Shown here: positions 11,207-20,213 of the stretch, piece after piece
Numbering within the stretch: position 1 is the stretch's first letter
Layout of the letters: every line of letters begins with the position of its first letter
From: Cryobacterium sp. PH31-L1
GTDB lineage: Bacteria > Actinomycetota > Actinomycetes > Actinomycetales > Microbacteriaceae
Assembly: GCF_030063145.1 (NCBI RefSeq)
Contig: NZ_JASISM010000002.1
Location: 124,001 to 188,000, forward strand
Direction of reading: 5' to 3'
DNA: 64,000 nt
Translations under genes and position numbers: made by a program
Notes under the pieces: model-generated
The model's input: the letters and a program-made list of their open reading frames with translations, nothing else
Database searches by the model: none
Told to the model about the DNA's origin: nothing

Positions 11207-12109
11207 CTACTCGCCCGCGCCGGCCGCAGCGGTCGTCTGCGCGGTGACGAAAGCCTCGAAGGCGGCGGCATCAGAGACGGAACCGGTGTACTTCACGCCG
11301 TTCACCAGCACAGTGGGCGTTCCTTCGACCTTGGGAATGTCGGCGTTGGCGATCGGGCCGTCGAGCGCGCGCTGCGTCGACGCGGCGACCCAGCCCGAGT
11401 AGGTCTCGTCCGTGATGCAGCTGGCGACATCGGTCGAGGTCACGCCGGCGCCCTGCACGAGGCTGGTCAGTTCGGCATCGGTCAGGCCGCTTGAGTTCTC
11501 GGCGGGCTGGCCGGCAAACATAGCCGTGTTGAAGGCCAGGAATTTGTTCGGGTCATAGTCCGCCACGCAGGCAGCGGCGTTGGCGGCGCGGGTGGAATAC
11601 TTCGTGCCCGACGATGCGCGGTCGAGGATCGAGATGGGGTGGAACTCGACCGTGGCGTTGCCGGCGGTGACCCACTTGGTAATCTGGTCGCCGTTCGTGG
11701 TTTCGAAGGTGCCGCAGATCGGACAGAGATAGTCGAGGTAGACCACGATGTTGGCCGTGTTCGTGAGGGCCGTCTGGTCGGTCGCGATCGGTTTCGCGTC
11801 AGCGCTCTGGGCAGCTGTCGTCGCGGCGGAGACCGTGGTGCCGTCGCTGCCGAGCAGAATGCCGTCACTGGCCATGTTCGCCGGACCCTGCGCCGCCGGT
11901 GCGTTGACGTTGTTCACGATGACGAGGGCCACGACGGCAACCACGGCGAGCAGGCCGATACCGATGCCGCCGCGCAGAAAGAGGCGCCGGCGTTTGTCCC
12001 GCTTGACCTGTTCGGCCCGCATCAGCCGTGCGTGTTCGCGGGCCTCCTCGCGACGGTCTTTTTTGGGCGGACGGGCCTGGCCGGAAGTGCTCATGCGGGA
12101 GTTCACCAT
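11207..12109 (-). CDS. Membrane-anchored DsbA-like thiol-disulfide oxidoreductase
   Basis: 300-aa protein with a charged cytoplasmic N-terminus (about 45 residues, many Lys/Arg/Glu), one transmembrane helix at about 49-67, and an extracytoplasmic thioredoxin-like domain with C129-P-I-C132 and a cis-Pro region (VEGTPTVLVNG). This is the usual form of actinobacterial DsbA-like proteins that oxidise secreted proteins. Two extra cysteines are in AAACVAD and VASCITD. An alternative start is Met6. It is convergent with crcB and has no obvious partner. Confidence 0.85.
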   Translation of the reverse strand: MVNSRMSTSGQARPPKKDRREEAREHARLMRAEQVKRDKRRRLFLRGGIGIGLLAVVAVVALVIVNNVNAPAAQGPANMASDGILLGSDGTTVSAATTAAQSADAKPIATDQTALTNTANIVVYLDYLCPICGTFETTNGDQITKWVTAGNATVEFHPISILDRASSGTKYSTRAANAAACVADYDPNKFLAFNTAMFAGQPAENSSGLTDAELTSLVQGAGVTSTDVASCITDETYSGWVAASTQRALDGPIANADIPKVEGTPTVLVNGVKYTGSVSDAAAFEAFVTAQTTAAAGAGE

Positions 12110-12266
12110 TCGTTCGTCGCTGCGCCGCCGAAGCAGCCGTTGCCTACGACGTTAGTGGTCCCGCCTAACGGTCAGGTTCACGCTGGCTGGGAGGCGGCTG
12201 GGAGCGCGGCGCGGCCAGACCGAACGGGGCACACAAAATAAGCGGATGCCCGCAGCACGCACGCGG

Positions 12267-13271
12267 TCAGCGCCGCGTGCTGAACGCCGCATCGAATGCA
12301 TCGGTCGGCGCGTCGAAGGCGAGCGACCGTACGAAGGCGAGTGCTTCGGGAGCGCCGACCAGGCGGTCCATTCCGGCGTCCTCCCACTCCACCGAGAGCG
12401 GGCCGTCGTAGCCGATGGTGTTGAGCATGCGAAAACTGTCTTCCCACGGTACGTCGCCGTGGCCGGTGGAAATGAAATCCCAACCGCGGCGCGGGTCTGC
12501 CCAGGCCAGCAGCGAGCCGAGGCGGCCGTTGCGGCCGTTGGACATCCGCTTCTTGGTGTCTTTGCAGTCCACGTGGTAAATGCGATCTCGAAAGTCCCAG
12601 AGAAAACTGACCGGGTCGAGGTCCTGCCAGATGAAGTGGCTCGGGTCCCAGTTCAAGCCGAAGGCCGGGCGGTGCCCGATGGCCTCGAGGGCGCGATGGG
12701 TGGTCCAGTAGTCGAAGGCGATCTCGCTCGGGTGCACCTCGTGGGCGAAGCGCACGCCGACCTCATCGAACACGTCGAGAATCGGGTTCCAGCGGTCGGC
12801 GAAGTCCTGGTATCCGGCGTCGATGAGCTGCTGCGACACCGGAGGGAACATGGCTACGTACTTCCAGATTGCCGAACCGGTGAAGCCGATGACGGTTTTC
12901 ACGCCGAGCTTCGCGGCGAGGCGGGCGGTGTTCTTCATCTCTTCGGCGGCGCGCTGGCGCACCCCCTCCGGGTCGCCGTCGCCCCAGACCGAATCCGGCA
13001 GGATATCGCGGTGGCGCTGGTCGATCGGGTCGTCGCAGACGGCCTGTCCCTTGAGGTGGTTGGAGATAGCCCAGACCTTGAGGTTGTACTTCTCGAGCAC
13101 GGCGAGCTTGCTGGCGACATAGTCGGCGTCGTTCCAGCGATGCGGGTCGAGGTGATCGCCCCAGCAGGCGATCTCGAGCCCGTCATAGCCCCAGCCGGAG
13201 GCCAGCCGGGCTACCTCGTCGAAGGGAAGATCGGCCCACTGGCCGGTGAACAGGGTGATCGGGCGGGCCAT
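12267..13271 (-). CDS. Sugar phosphate isomerase/epimerase family TIM barrel
   Basis: 334-aa xylose-isomerase-like TIM barrel (AP_endonuc_2 fold). Likely metal-site residues are in [24 protein letters not shown] and LSVEWED. Family members isomerise or epimerise sugars and cyclitols. It follows the Gfo/Idh/MocA dehydrogenase by 9 nt on the same strand, the typical pairing for oxidation then isomerisation of a sugar or inositol. Exact substrate is unknown. It could also serve the neighbouring ebo-like set, where a TIM-barrel member (EboE) is expected but not seen. Confidence 0.85.
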   Translation of the reverse strand: MARPITLFTGQWADLPFDEVARLASGWGYDGLEIACWGDHLDPHRWNDADYVASKLAVLEKYNLKVWAISNHLKGQAVCDDPIDQRHRDILPDSVWGDGDPEGVRQRAAEEMKNTARLAAKLGVKTVIGFTGSAIWKYVAMFPPVSQQLIDAGYQDFADRWNPILDVFDEVGVRFAHEVHPSEIAFDYWTTHRALEAIGHRPAFGLNWDPSHFIWQDLDPVSFLWDFRDRIYHVDCKDTKKRMSNGRNGRLGSLLAWADPRRGWDFISTGHGDVPWEDSFRMLNTIGYDGPLSVEWEDAGMDRLVGAPEALAFVRSLAFDAPTDAFDAAFSTRR

Positions 13272-13280
13272 GATGTGCTC

Positions 13281-14459
13281 CTATTTTTCGCGGGCGAGAA
13301 TGGGGGTCCAGGCGCTGCCAGCGTTCGAGCTGGCCTCGACCGCGGCGAGCGCCCGCTGCACCTGCAGTCCGTCGGCGAACGAGGGCGTCGGCTGAACGTC
13401 GGCAGCGATCGCCTCGACGAAGTCCCGGGCCTGGTGGGTGAAACCGTGCTCATACCCGAGGGTATGCCCGGGCGGCCACCACGCGGCCAGGTACGGATGC
13501 TGCGGCTCGGTGACCAAAATTTTGGTGAAGCCCTGCTGCCCGATCGCGGCGGTTCCGTCGAAAAATCCCAGTGCGTTGAGGTCTTCGAGGTCGAACGAGA
13601 TCGCGCCGAGCGAGCCGGCCACCTCGATGCGGAAGGAATTCTTGCGGCCGGTGCTGAAGCGGGTGGCTTCGAAGCTGCCGAGCGCGCCGCCCTCGAACCG
13701 GCCGGTGAACAGGGCCACATCGTCGACAGTCACCGCGCCGCGCTCTGCAGTGACGGTGCCGGAGAGTCCGTGGCGGGCGCCGACCAGCGGGCGTTCCTTC
13801 ACGAGGGTCTCGATAATTCCGGAGACGCTCGTGACGCTTTGACCGGTGATGAACTGGGCCAGGTCGATGGCGTGCGCGCCGATGTCGCCGAGCGCTCCCG
13901 AGCCGGCAAGGTCCTTCTGCAGGCGCCAGGTCAGCGGGGATTCCGGGTCGACCAGCCAGTCCTGCAGGTAGTTCACCCGCACTTGGCGAACGTCGCCGAT
14001 CTTGCCGGCGGCCACGAAGTCGCGGGCGAGCGTCGCGGCGGGAATGCGGCGATAGGTGAACCCGACCATGGCGTACACGCCGCGCGCGGAGGCGCGACCG
14101 GCGGCATCCGTCATCGCCTCGGCCTCGGCGACGGTGTTGGCGAGCGGTTTCTCACAGAGCACGTGTTTGCCAGCGTCGAGCGCTGCGATGGCGATCTCGG
14201 CGTGCGACGTGCCGGGGGTGCAGATATCGATCACGTCGATATCGGGCCGGTCGATCACGGCCCGCCAGTCGGCGGAGGACTCGGCCCAGCCCCACTTTTC
14301 TGCGGCCGCGGCCGCCGAGACCGGGTCGCGCCCGACGAGGATGCTCATCTGGGGCTGCGTCGGCAGGTCGAAGAATCGTGGGGCCACACGCCAGCCCTGG
14401 GAGTGCGCTGCGCCCATGAATCCGTGGCCGATCAGGGCTACGCGGAGGGGTGCGCTCAT
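13281..14459 (-). CDS. Gfo/Idh/MocA family NAD(P)-dependent dehydrogenase
   Basis: 392-aa oxidoreductase with N-terminal Rossmann fold (ALIGHGFMGAAHS) and the family EKP motif in CEKPLANT, followed by the alpha/beta substrate domain (GDIGAHAIDLAQF). These enzymes oxidise sugars, inositols or their derivatives. The gene leads a two-gene unit with the TIM-barrel isomerase. A hairpin separates it from the binding-protein gene upstream. Substrate is not evident; the nearby sugar-type importer suggests a carbohydrate or cyclitol. Confidence 0.88.
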   Translation of the reverse strand: MSAPLRVALIGHGFMGAAHSQGWRVAPRFFDLPTQPQMSILVGRDPVSAAAAAEKWGWAESSADWRAVIDRPDIDVIDICTPGTSHAEIAIAALDAGKHVLCEKPLANTVAEAEAMTDAAGRASARGVYAMVGFTYRRIPAATLARDFVAAGKIGDVRQVRVNYLQDWLVDPESPLTWRLQKDLAGSGALGDIGAHAIDLAQFITGQSVTSVSGIIETLVKERPLVGARHGLSGTVTAERGAVTVDDVALFTGRFEGGALGSFEATRFSTGRKNSFRIEVAGSLGAISFDLEDLNALGFFDGTAAIGQQGFTKILVTEPQHPYLAAWWPPGHTLGYEHGFTHQARDFVEAIAADVQPTPSFADGLQVQRALAAVEASSNAGSAWTPILAREK

Positions 14460-14498
14460 GAGGGAACTCTTTCTGTTGGTCGTCGCGGGCTGGTGATG

Positions 14499-14533
14499 TC
14501 GCGCAGGAGCAGGCTCGGCCTACTCCTGCGCGA
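14499..14533. terminator. Hairpin between binding-protein and dehydrogenase genes
   Basis: TCGCGCAGGAG / CTCCTGCGCGA: perfect 11-bp stem with a 13-nt loop, 10 nt beyond the stop of the minus-strand binding-protein gene. It probably ends or processes that transcript before the downstream dehydrogenase gene. No T-run. Confidence 0.6.
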
Positions 14534-14542
14534 GAGTGCCGC

Positions 14543-15583
14543 TTAGGACTCGAAGGCGGTCGGCAGGTACTTGTCCACGTTCTCGCTCGTCACGACCGGG
14601 GCGTTGAGCACGATCCGGCTGGGAATCTCGACCTCGACCAGGTCACTCATCGCCTTCTCCTGCACGAGCAGGCGGGCCAAGCGGATGCCGTCGGCCGCCT
14701 GGGTGGACGGATAGACCACGGTGGCCTTCATGACGCTGTCGCCGGCCTGGATCAGGCGCATGGCGTTGGCGGATCCGGCGCCGCCGACCATGATGAACTC
14801 GTCGCGTCCGGCGGTGTCGATTGCTGCGAGTACGCCGATACCCTGGTCGTCGTCGTGGTTCCAGAGCGCGTCGATCTGCGGGGCGGCAGCGAGCAACTGC
14901 GAGGTTGTGGCCTCGCCGCCCGCCACGGTGAAGTCGGCGGAGACGCGGTTGGTGACCGACAGCCCGCAGTCGCTCAGCGCCTGCGCGAAGCCGGCGCTAC
15001 GATCCTGGGTCAGGGGGAGCGAGTCGATGCCGGCGATCTCGGCGATCACGGCGTCGGGGTTGTCCCCGAGCTCTCCGCAGATGTAGGTACCGGCGCTGAC
15101 GCCCATGCCGTAGTTGTCGCCGAGGATGGTAGCGCGGGCGGCGAAGGTGCTGGAGAACTCGCGGTCCACGTTGATCACCGGGATCCCCGCCTCCATGGCT
15201 CGGGTGGCCACCTGGGTCAGCGCGGCACCGTCGGTGGGCAGCAGCACGATGGCGTCGACGCCATCGTTGATGAAGCCCTCGACCTGACTGATCTGCAGGT
15301 TGGCGTCGTTGGTGCCCTCGGCCACCCGCAGGTCGATGTCGTCGTACTTGTCGGCCTCGGCGATCGCCGCGCTGTTGATGGCGCCGAGCCAGCCATGGTC
15401 GGAGGCGGGGCCCGAGTAACCGATGACGATGGTGTCGCCCTGGGCCTCGTTGCCCTCGACGCTGGCGTTCGTGGGCTGCGTGTTCGTGGCGGTACCCGAC
15501 GTGCACCCTGTGATGAGGCCGACGACAGCCAGCGAGGTGCCGGCGGCGTAGAGAATTCTGCGGAGCGTGCGTGGTGCAAGCAT
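14543..15583 (-). CDS. Sugar ABC transporter substrate-binding lipoprotein (RbsB-like)
   Basis: 346-aa periplasmic-binding protein of the ribose/galactose type (Peripla_BP_4). Signal peptide with lipobox LITGC (lipid-bound Cys27), then TIVIGYSGPASDHGW and later INVDREF and LWNHDDDQGIGV, typical of the fold. The ATG at 15583 is preferred: GAGGGA lies just upstream and it begins the signal peptide. The longer frame from 15790 gives no sensible leader. It is divergent from the ATPase and permease genes and surely delivers substrate to them. Confidence 0.92.
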   Translation of the reverse strand: MLAPRTLRRILYAAGTSLAVVGLITGCTSGTATNTQPTNASVEGNEAQGDTIVIGYSGPASDHGWLGAINSAAIAEADKYDDIDLRVAEGTNDANLQISQVEGFINDGVDAIVLLPTDGAALTQVATRAMEAGIPVINVDREFSSTFAARATILGDNYGMGVSAGTYICGELGDNPDAVIAEIAGIDSLPLTQDRSAGFAQALSDCGLSVTNRVSADFTVAGGEATTSQLLAAAPQIDALWNHDDDQGIGVLAAIDTAGRDEFIMVGGAGSANAMRLIQAGDSVMKATVVYPSTQAADGIRLARLLVQEKAMSDLVEVEIPSRIVLNAPVVTSENVDKYLPTAFES

Positions 15584-15648
15584 GTTGTTCCCTCTGGATC
15601 GGTGAAGAGCTGCAGGAGTTGTGCTGTGCTGCCGGCGATCGTGCGGGG

Positions 15649-15665
15649 CAATTGTCGAACAATTG
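15649..15665. promoter_or_regulatory. Palindromic operator candidate in the ABC-transporter divergent region
   Basis: CAATTGT-CGA-ACAATTG: perfect 7-bp arms around 3 nt, AT-rich against the high-GC background. It lies 66 nt before the binding-protein start and about 110 nt before the ATPase start. Likely site for a LacI- or ROK-type regulator encoded elsewhere, as none is adjacent. A second short palindrome, GTTG-GCGCG-CAAC, is at 15713-15725. Confidence 0.6.
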
Positions 15666-15772
15666 AGAAGGCGTCGACGCTGACGAGTTGAACGATAGCA
15701 GATGATGACAGTTGGCGCGCAACTTATTGATGTTGATCGACGTAAGTGCCGACATTGTGTTAGGTTTTTTGC

Positions 15773-17293
15773 ATGATCACTGTCGACCATTCCGCAGCAT
15801 TACTCGAGGTTCGCGGGCTTAGAAAGAGTTTCGCCGGGGTGAAGGCGCTTCAGGGCGTCGACCTCACGGTGCGCGCCGGCGAGGTGCACTGTGTACTCGG
15901 CCAGAACGGCGCCGGCAAGTCCACCCTCATCAAGACCCTGTCCGGTGCCTACCAGCCCGACTCCGGAGCGATCTTTTGGCAGGGCGAGCCGGTCACCATC
16001 GGGGGTCCGGTCGCCGCTCTCCAACTCGGCATCGCCACCATGTACCAGGAACTCGACGTGGTCGACGGTCTCACCATCGCCGAGAATGTCTTTCTCGGGC
16101 ACGAGCAGGCCACCGGCGGTCTGCTGCACGTCGCTTCGGCCAATGCCCGAACCCAGGAGATTCTCGCACGGCTCGGCCACAGCGAAATCTCGCCGCGCAC
16201 CGAGGTCGGCCAGCTCTCGGCCGCGAACAAGCAGATCGTGAGCATGGCCCGGGCGCTCAGCCGCGACACGAAGCTGATCATCATGGACGAACCCAGTGCT
16301 GTACTCGACTCGCACGAGGTCGAAAACCTGTTCCGCGTCGTCGAGGAGCTCACCATGCAGGGCATCGCCGTGGTCTACATCTCCCATCGCCTCGCCGAGA
16401 TTCGCCGCATCGGCGACCGCATCACCGTGATCAAAGACGGCAAGACCATGGCAACCGGCCTGAGCGTGGCCGATACCCCCACGCCAGACCTCATCCGCTT
16501 GATGACCGGTCATGAGGTCGCCAACGTCTTTCCGACGGCCGGACCTGTGCCAGCGGATGCGCCGGTCGTGCTCAGCTGCGACGCCCTCGGCGTGCGCGGG
16601 ATCTTTCGCAACGTCTCGCTCGAGGTGCGCGCCGGCGAGATCGTCGGCTTCGCCGGGCTGGTGGGTTCCGGCCGCTCCGAAATTCTCGAGGCCATCTACG
16701 GTGCCCGCCGCAGCACGAGTGGCACCGTCACCGTGAACGGCACGGTACTGCGTCCTGGCTCCGTCGACGCCGCAGTCCGCGCGGGGATCGGCCTGTCGCC
16801 CGAGGAGCGCAAGAGCCAGGGCCTCATCCTCGATGAACCCATCTTCAAGAACGTCACCCTGTCGTCCTTTGCCCGGTTCGCCCGCGGCGGGTTCCTCCGG
16901 GAGGGCACCGAACGCGAAGCCGCCCGGGAACAGATCGAGGCTCTCGAACTGCGGCCGGCCGACCCCGACTTGGCCACACGCAGCCTCTCCGGCGGAAACC
17001 AACAGAAAATTCTGCTCGCACGCTGGCTCGTGCACGGAACGGCCGTGCTGCTGCTCGACGAGCCGACCCGGGGGGTGGATGTCGGTGCTCGCGCCGAGAT
17101 CTACGCCCTGATCCGGCGACTGGCCGCGGCCGGCACCGCCATCATCGTGGTCTCCAGCGAGATCGACGAGGTGCTCGGCCTGGCCGATCGCGTGCTGGTC
17201 ATCAGCGACGGTGACGTTCTCACCACAACGAATTCCAGCGAAATCGACGAACCCGGTGTTCTCGACCTGGTCATGAGAGGAAGTGCCGCATGA
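15773..17293 (+). CDS. Sugar ABC transporter ATPase (RbsA/MglA type, two ATP domains)
   Basis: 506-aa fused double ATPase. Domain 1 has Walker A GQNGAGKS (43-50) and a degenerate signature LSAANKQ. Domain 2 has a degenerate P-loop (GLVGSGRSE) but a good signature LSGGNQQK and Walker B LLLDEPTRGVDVG. This asymmetry is normal for the carbohydrate CUT2 class. It is the first gene of a run in which the next four genes are joined by stop/start overlaps, through permease, monooxygenase, prenyltransferase and EboA. Confidence 0.93.
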   Translation: MITVDHSAALLEVRGLRKSFAGVKALQGVDLTVRAGEVHCVLGQNGAGKSTLIKTLSGAYQPDSGAIFWQGEPVTIGGPVAALQLGIATMYQELDVVDGLTIAENVFLGHEQATGGLLHVASANARTQEILARLGHSEISPRTEVGQLSAANKQIVSMARALSRDTKLIIMDEPSAVLDSHEVENLFRVVEELTMQGIAVVYISHRLAEIRRIGDRITVIKDGKTMATGLSVADTPTPDLIRLMTGHEVANVFPTAGPVPADAPVVLSCDALGVRGIFRNVSLEVRAGEIVGFAGLVGSGRSEILEAIYGARRSTSGTVTVNGTVLRPGSVDAAVRAGIGLSPEERKSQGLILDEPIFKNVTLSSFARFARGGFLREGTEREAAREQIEALELRPADPDLATRSLSGGNQQKILLARWLVHGTAVLLLDEPTRGVDVGARAEIYALIRRLAAAGTAIIVVSSEIDEVLGLADRVLVISDGDVLTTTNSSEIDEPGVLDLVMRGSAA

Positions 17294-18324
17294 GCGAGCA
17301 GATCACCCAGGCGGCCCCGCCGGCCCCCGCAGGCGTCGACGCGCCACCCGGCGTCATCAAACGGATGCTCGGCGGCTCGGCCGGCCGCAACCTCGGCCTG
17401 GTCATCGCCCTGGCCGTGCTCATCGCGGTGGGGGCCATCACCGCGGGCGACCGGTTCGCCAGTCTCGACAACGTCATCACGATCATCCGCTTTGCCTCGA
17501 TCATCGGCGTGATCAGCATCGGCATGACCTTTGTGATCACGGCCGGGGGCATAGACCTCTCGGTCGGTTCGGTGATGGGCCTGTCCACCGTGGTGGCGAG
17601 CCTGGCGGCCGTGCAGCTCGCGTCAACCCAGACCTCGTGGCTGCTCATGGTCGTCATTGCGCTCGCCGTGGGTACCCTGGCCGGCTTCGTCAACGGCATC
17701 GTGATCGCCTACGGGAAGGTCGTCGCGTTCATGGCGACCCTCGCCATGCTCGTCGGGGCGCGCGGTCTCGCCGAACTGATCTCGAACCGGTCGACCCAGA
17801 TCGTCAACAACCAGGACTTTCTCGGCTTCTTCCGCTCCGACCTGCTCGGACTGCCCATTCTGATCTGGATCTTCCTGGTCGTGGCGATCGCCGGCTGGAT
17901 TGTGCTCAACCGCACAACCTTCGGCCGACGCACCGTCGCGGTCGGCGGCAACCCGGAGGCCAGCCGCCTCGCCGGCATCAAGGTGAAGCGCCACATGGTC
18001 TACATCTACATGATCGCCGGCCTCACCTCGGGCGTTGCCGCCGTGATGATGCTCGGCCGCACCACCGCCGGCACCGCGACCCACGGCACGCTCTACGAGC
18101 TCGACGCCATCGCCGCCGTCGTGGTCGGCGGCACGCTGCTGATCGGCGGGCGCGGCACGATCGTGGGCACCGTGCTCGGCGTGCTCATCTTCAGCACCCT
18201 CACCAACGTGTTCACCCAGAACAACCTCTCGACCTCGGTGCAGAACGTGGCGAAGGGCGTCATCATCGTGGCCGCGGTGCTGCTGCAACAGCGCTTCGCC
18301 TCCCGCGGCAGCCGCGGCAAGTGA
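17290..18324 (+). CDS. Sugar ABC transporter permease (RbsC type)
   Basis: 344-aa membrane protein of the CUT2 permease family (BPD_transp_2) with about eight to ten hydrophobic segments; GMTFVITAGGIDLSVGS and VAVGGNPEASRLAGI are family stretches. It starts in the ATPase stop (ATGA) and ends inside the GTG start of the FAD monooxygenase. CUT2 systems import monosaccharides, inositols or autoinducer-2; substrate here is not evident. Confidence 0.93.
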   Translation: MSEQITQAAPPAPAGVDAPPGVIKRMLGGSAGRNLGLVIALAVLIAVGAITAGDRFASLDNVITIIRFASIIGVISIGMTFVITAGGIDLSVGSVMGLSTVVASLAAVQLASTQTSWLLMVVIALAVGTLAGFVNGIVIAYGKVVAFMATLAMLVGARGLAELISNRSTQIVNNQDFLGFFRSDLLGLPILIWIFLVVAIAGWIVLNRTTFGRRTVAVGGNPEASRLAGIKVKRHMVYIYMIAGLTSGVAAVMMLGRTTAGTATHGTLYELDAIAAVVVGGTLLIGGRGTIVGTVLGVLIFSTLTNVFTQNNLSTSVQNVAKGVIIVAAVLLQQRFASRGSRGK

Positions 18325-20213
18325 GCAGGCCGGGCAGCAGGGCGCCGGCCGTCTTCGACGACGGGATCACCGAGACCGCCCTGCCGCACTGCACGGTGGT
18401 CGAAACCGACGTGCTGATCGTCGGGTCGGGGCCGGCCGGTTCGGCCGCCGCCCTGTTCCTGTCCACGCTCGGCGTGCCGAACATCATGATCACCAAATAC
18501 CGGTGGACGGCGAACACGCCGCGGGCGCACATCACCAACCAGCGCACGATGGAGATCTTTCGCGACGTCGGCATCGACGACGCCGTGCGCGCCGAGTCGA
18601 CCCCGAACGAGCTGATGGGCGACACCGTGTTCTGCACCTCGATCGCCGGCGAGGAACTCGGACGCATCCTGACCTTCGGCACGCATCCGGCCCGTCACGC
18701 CGACTACGAGCTGGCCTCGGCCGCCAGCACCTGCGACATCCCGCAGACCTACCTCGAGCCGATCCTGGTGAAGAACGCCACTGCGCGAGGCACCCAGACC
18801 CGGTTCTCGACCGAATACCTCTCGCACGTGCAAACTGCGACCGGGGTGAGCGTGCGCGTACTGGACCGGCTTACGGGGGCCGAGTTCAGCATCCGTGCGA
18901 AGTATCTGATCGGCGCAGACGGGGCGCGTTCCCAGGTCGCTGCCGACCTGGAGCTGCCGATGAAGGGGGAGATGGATATCGCCGGCTCGATGAACATCAC
19001 CTTCACGGCCGATATCTCACCCTTCGTCGGGCACCGCCCCTCGGTGCTGTACTGGGTGGTGCAGCCCGGCTCGAACATCGGCGGCATTGGAACCGGCCTC
19101 GTGCGCATGATCCGGCCGTGGAACCAGTGGCTCGTGGTGTGGGGCTACGACATCGCCGAGGAACCCCCGGTGATCGATACGGCCGCGGCCACACAGATCG
19201 TACGCAACCTGCTCGGACTGCCCGAACTCGAGGTGGAGATCACCGGAACCTCGCTGTGGGGCAACAACGCGCAGTACGCCACCCGGCTGCAGCACGGGCG
19301 GGTGTTCTGCGTCGGCGACGCCGTGCACAAGCATCCGCCGAGCAACGGCCTCGGGTCGAACACGTCCATCCAGGACTCCTACAACCTCGCCTGGAAACTC
19401 GCCGCAGTGCTCGCCGGCACAGCGGGCCCCGAACTTCTGCGCACCTACACCGAGGAGCGTGCACCGGTCGCTAGGCAGATCGTGTTGCGCGCCAATAAGT
19501 CGGCCGGCGAGTTCGGGCAGCTCTTCGAAGCCCTCGGCATCACCGGCGCCCGCACCGAGACGGAGATGATCGAGCTGATCGAGGAACGCAAGGCGAACAC
19601 TCCGGCCGGCGCTGCTAAACGGCAGGCCATCCAGGCCGCGATGGAGGTCAAGAACTACGAGTTCAACGCCCACGGCGTCGAGATCGGACAGTTCTACGAA
19701 TCGGCCGCCATCGTCGCCGACGGCTGGTGCCGTCCCGAGCCGGAGCGCGACCCCGAACTGTACTACCAAGCCTCGACCGTACCCGGCTCGCGCCTGCCGC
19801 ACGCCTGGGTGGGCGACAGCGCCCGAAAGGTGTCGACCCACGACCTCGCACCGTTCACCCAGTTCACGGTCATCACCGGAATCACCGGCTCAGCCTGGGC
19901 GGATGCCGCGGCGCGGGTGGGCGCGCGCCTCGGCGTGCGGCTCGAAGCCGTGATCATCGGCCCCGGCCAGCCCGTGACCGACCTGTACTTCGACTGGGCA
20001 CGGCTGCGCGAGGTCTCCGAGGACGGTGCCGTGCTCGTGCGCCCCGACAAACACATCGGCTGGCGATCGCTCGCCATGGCCGACGACCCCGAAGGCGCCC
20101 TGTTCGCCGCGATGACCGCGCTGCTCAGCCGCGGCGACAGCGTGTCGGACGGTCTGCTGAACAGCCTGGTTGACGCTCAGGTCAGCCTGGTCGCCAGCGC
20201 GGTGCGCTCATGA
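18321..20213 (+). CDS. FAD-dependent aromatic-type monooxygenase (PheA/TfdB family)
   Basis: 630-aa flavoprotein monooxygenase. N-terminal FAD motif GSGPAGSAA (35-40), the second FAD motif GDAVHKHPPSNGLGSN, and a C-terminal thioredoxin-like domain with VLVRPDKHIGWRS match the phenol 2-monooxygenase / 2,4-dichlorophenol hydroxylase group. The GTG at 18321 overlaps the permease stop and gives the best N-terminus; the frame is open much further upstream only as a shadow. The enzyme hydroxylates an aromatic or other conjugated ring. Its place between importer and prenyltransferase suggests it modifies the compound handled by this operon, not a stand-alone phenol. Confidence 0.87.
   Translation: MSRPGSRAPAVFDDGITETALPHCTVVETDVLIVGSGPAGSAAALFLSTLGVPNIMITKYRWTANTPRAHITNQRTMEIFRDVGIDDAVRAESTPNELMGDTVFCTSIAGEELGRILTFGTHPARHADYELASAASTCDIPQTYLEPILVKNATARGTQTRFSTEYLSHVQTATGVSVRVLDRLTGAEFSIRAKYLIGADGARSQVAADLELPMKGEMDIAGSMNITFTADISPFVGHRPSVLYWVVQPGSNIGGIGTGLVRMIRPWNQWLVVWGYDIAEEPPVIDTAAATQIVRNLLGLPELEVEITGTSLWGNNAQYATRLQHGRVFCVGDAVHKHPPSNGLGSNTSIQDSYNLAWKLAAVLAGTAGPELLRTYTEERAPVARQIVLRANKSAGEFGQLFEALGITGARTETEMIELIEERKANTPAGAAKRQAIQAAMEVKNYEFNAHGVEIGQFYESAAIVADGWCRPEPERDPELYYQASTVPGSRLPHAWVGDSARKVSTHDLAPFTQFTVITGITGSAWADAAARVGARLGVRLEAVIIGPGQPVTDLYFDWARLREVSEDGAVLVRPDKHIGWRSLAMADDPEGALFAAMTALLSRGDSVSDGLLNSLVDAQVSLVASAVRS

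Noticed and set aside
12150..12170. CGTTAG-N9-CTAACG hairpin upstream of the DsbA-like gene
   Set aside because: Six-bp arms with a 9-nt loop are too short to call an operator or terminator without other support.
12246..14546. Plus-strand open frame of 766 codons
   Set aside because: Antisense to the TIM-barrel and Gfo/Idh/MocA genes, which show full family motifs on the other strand.
15584..15790. Extension of the binding protein upstream of 15583
   Set aside because: The signal peptide and ribosome site fit 15583; the extension is Arg/Ser-rich and overlaps the palindromic operator.
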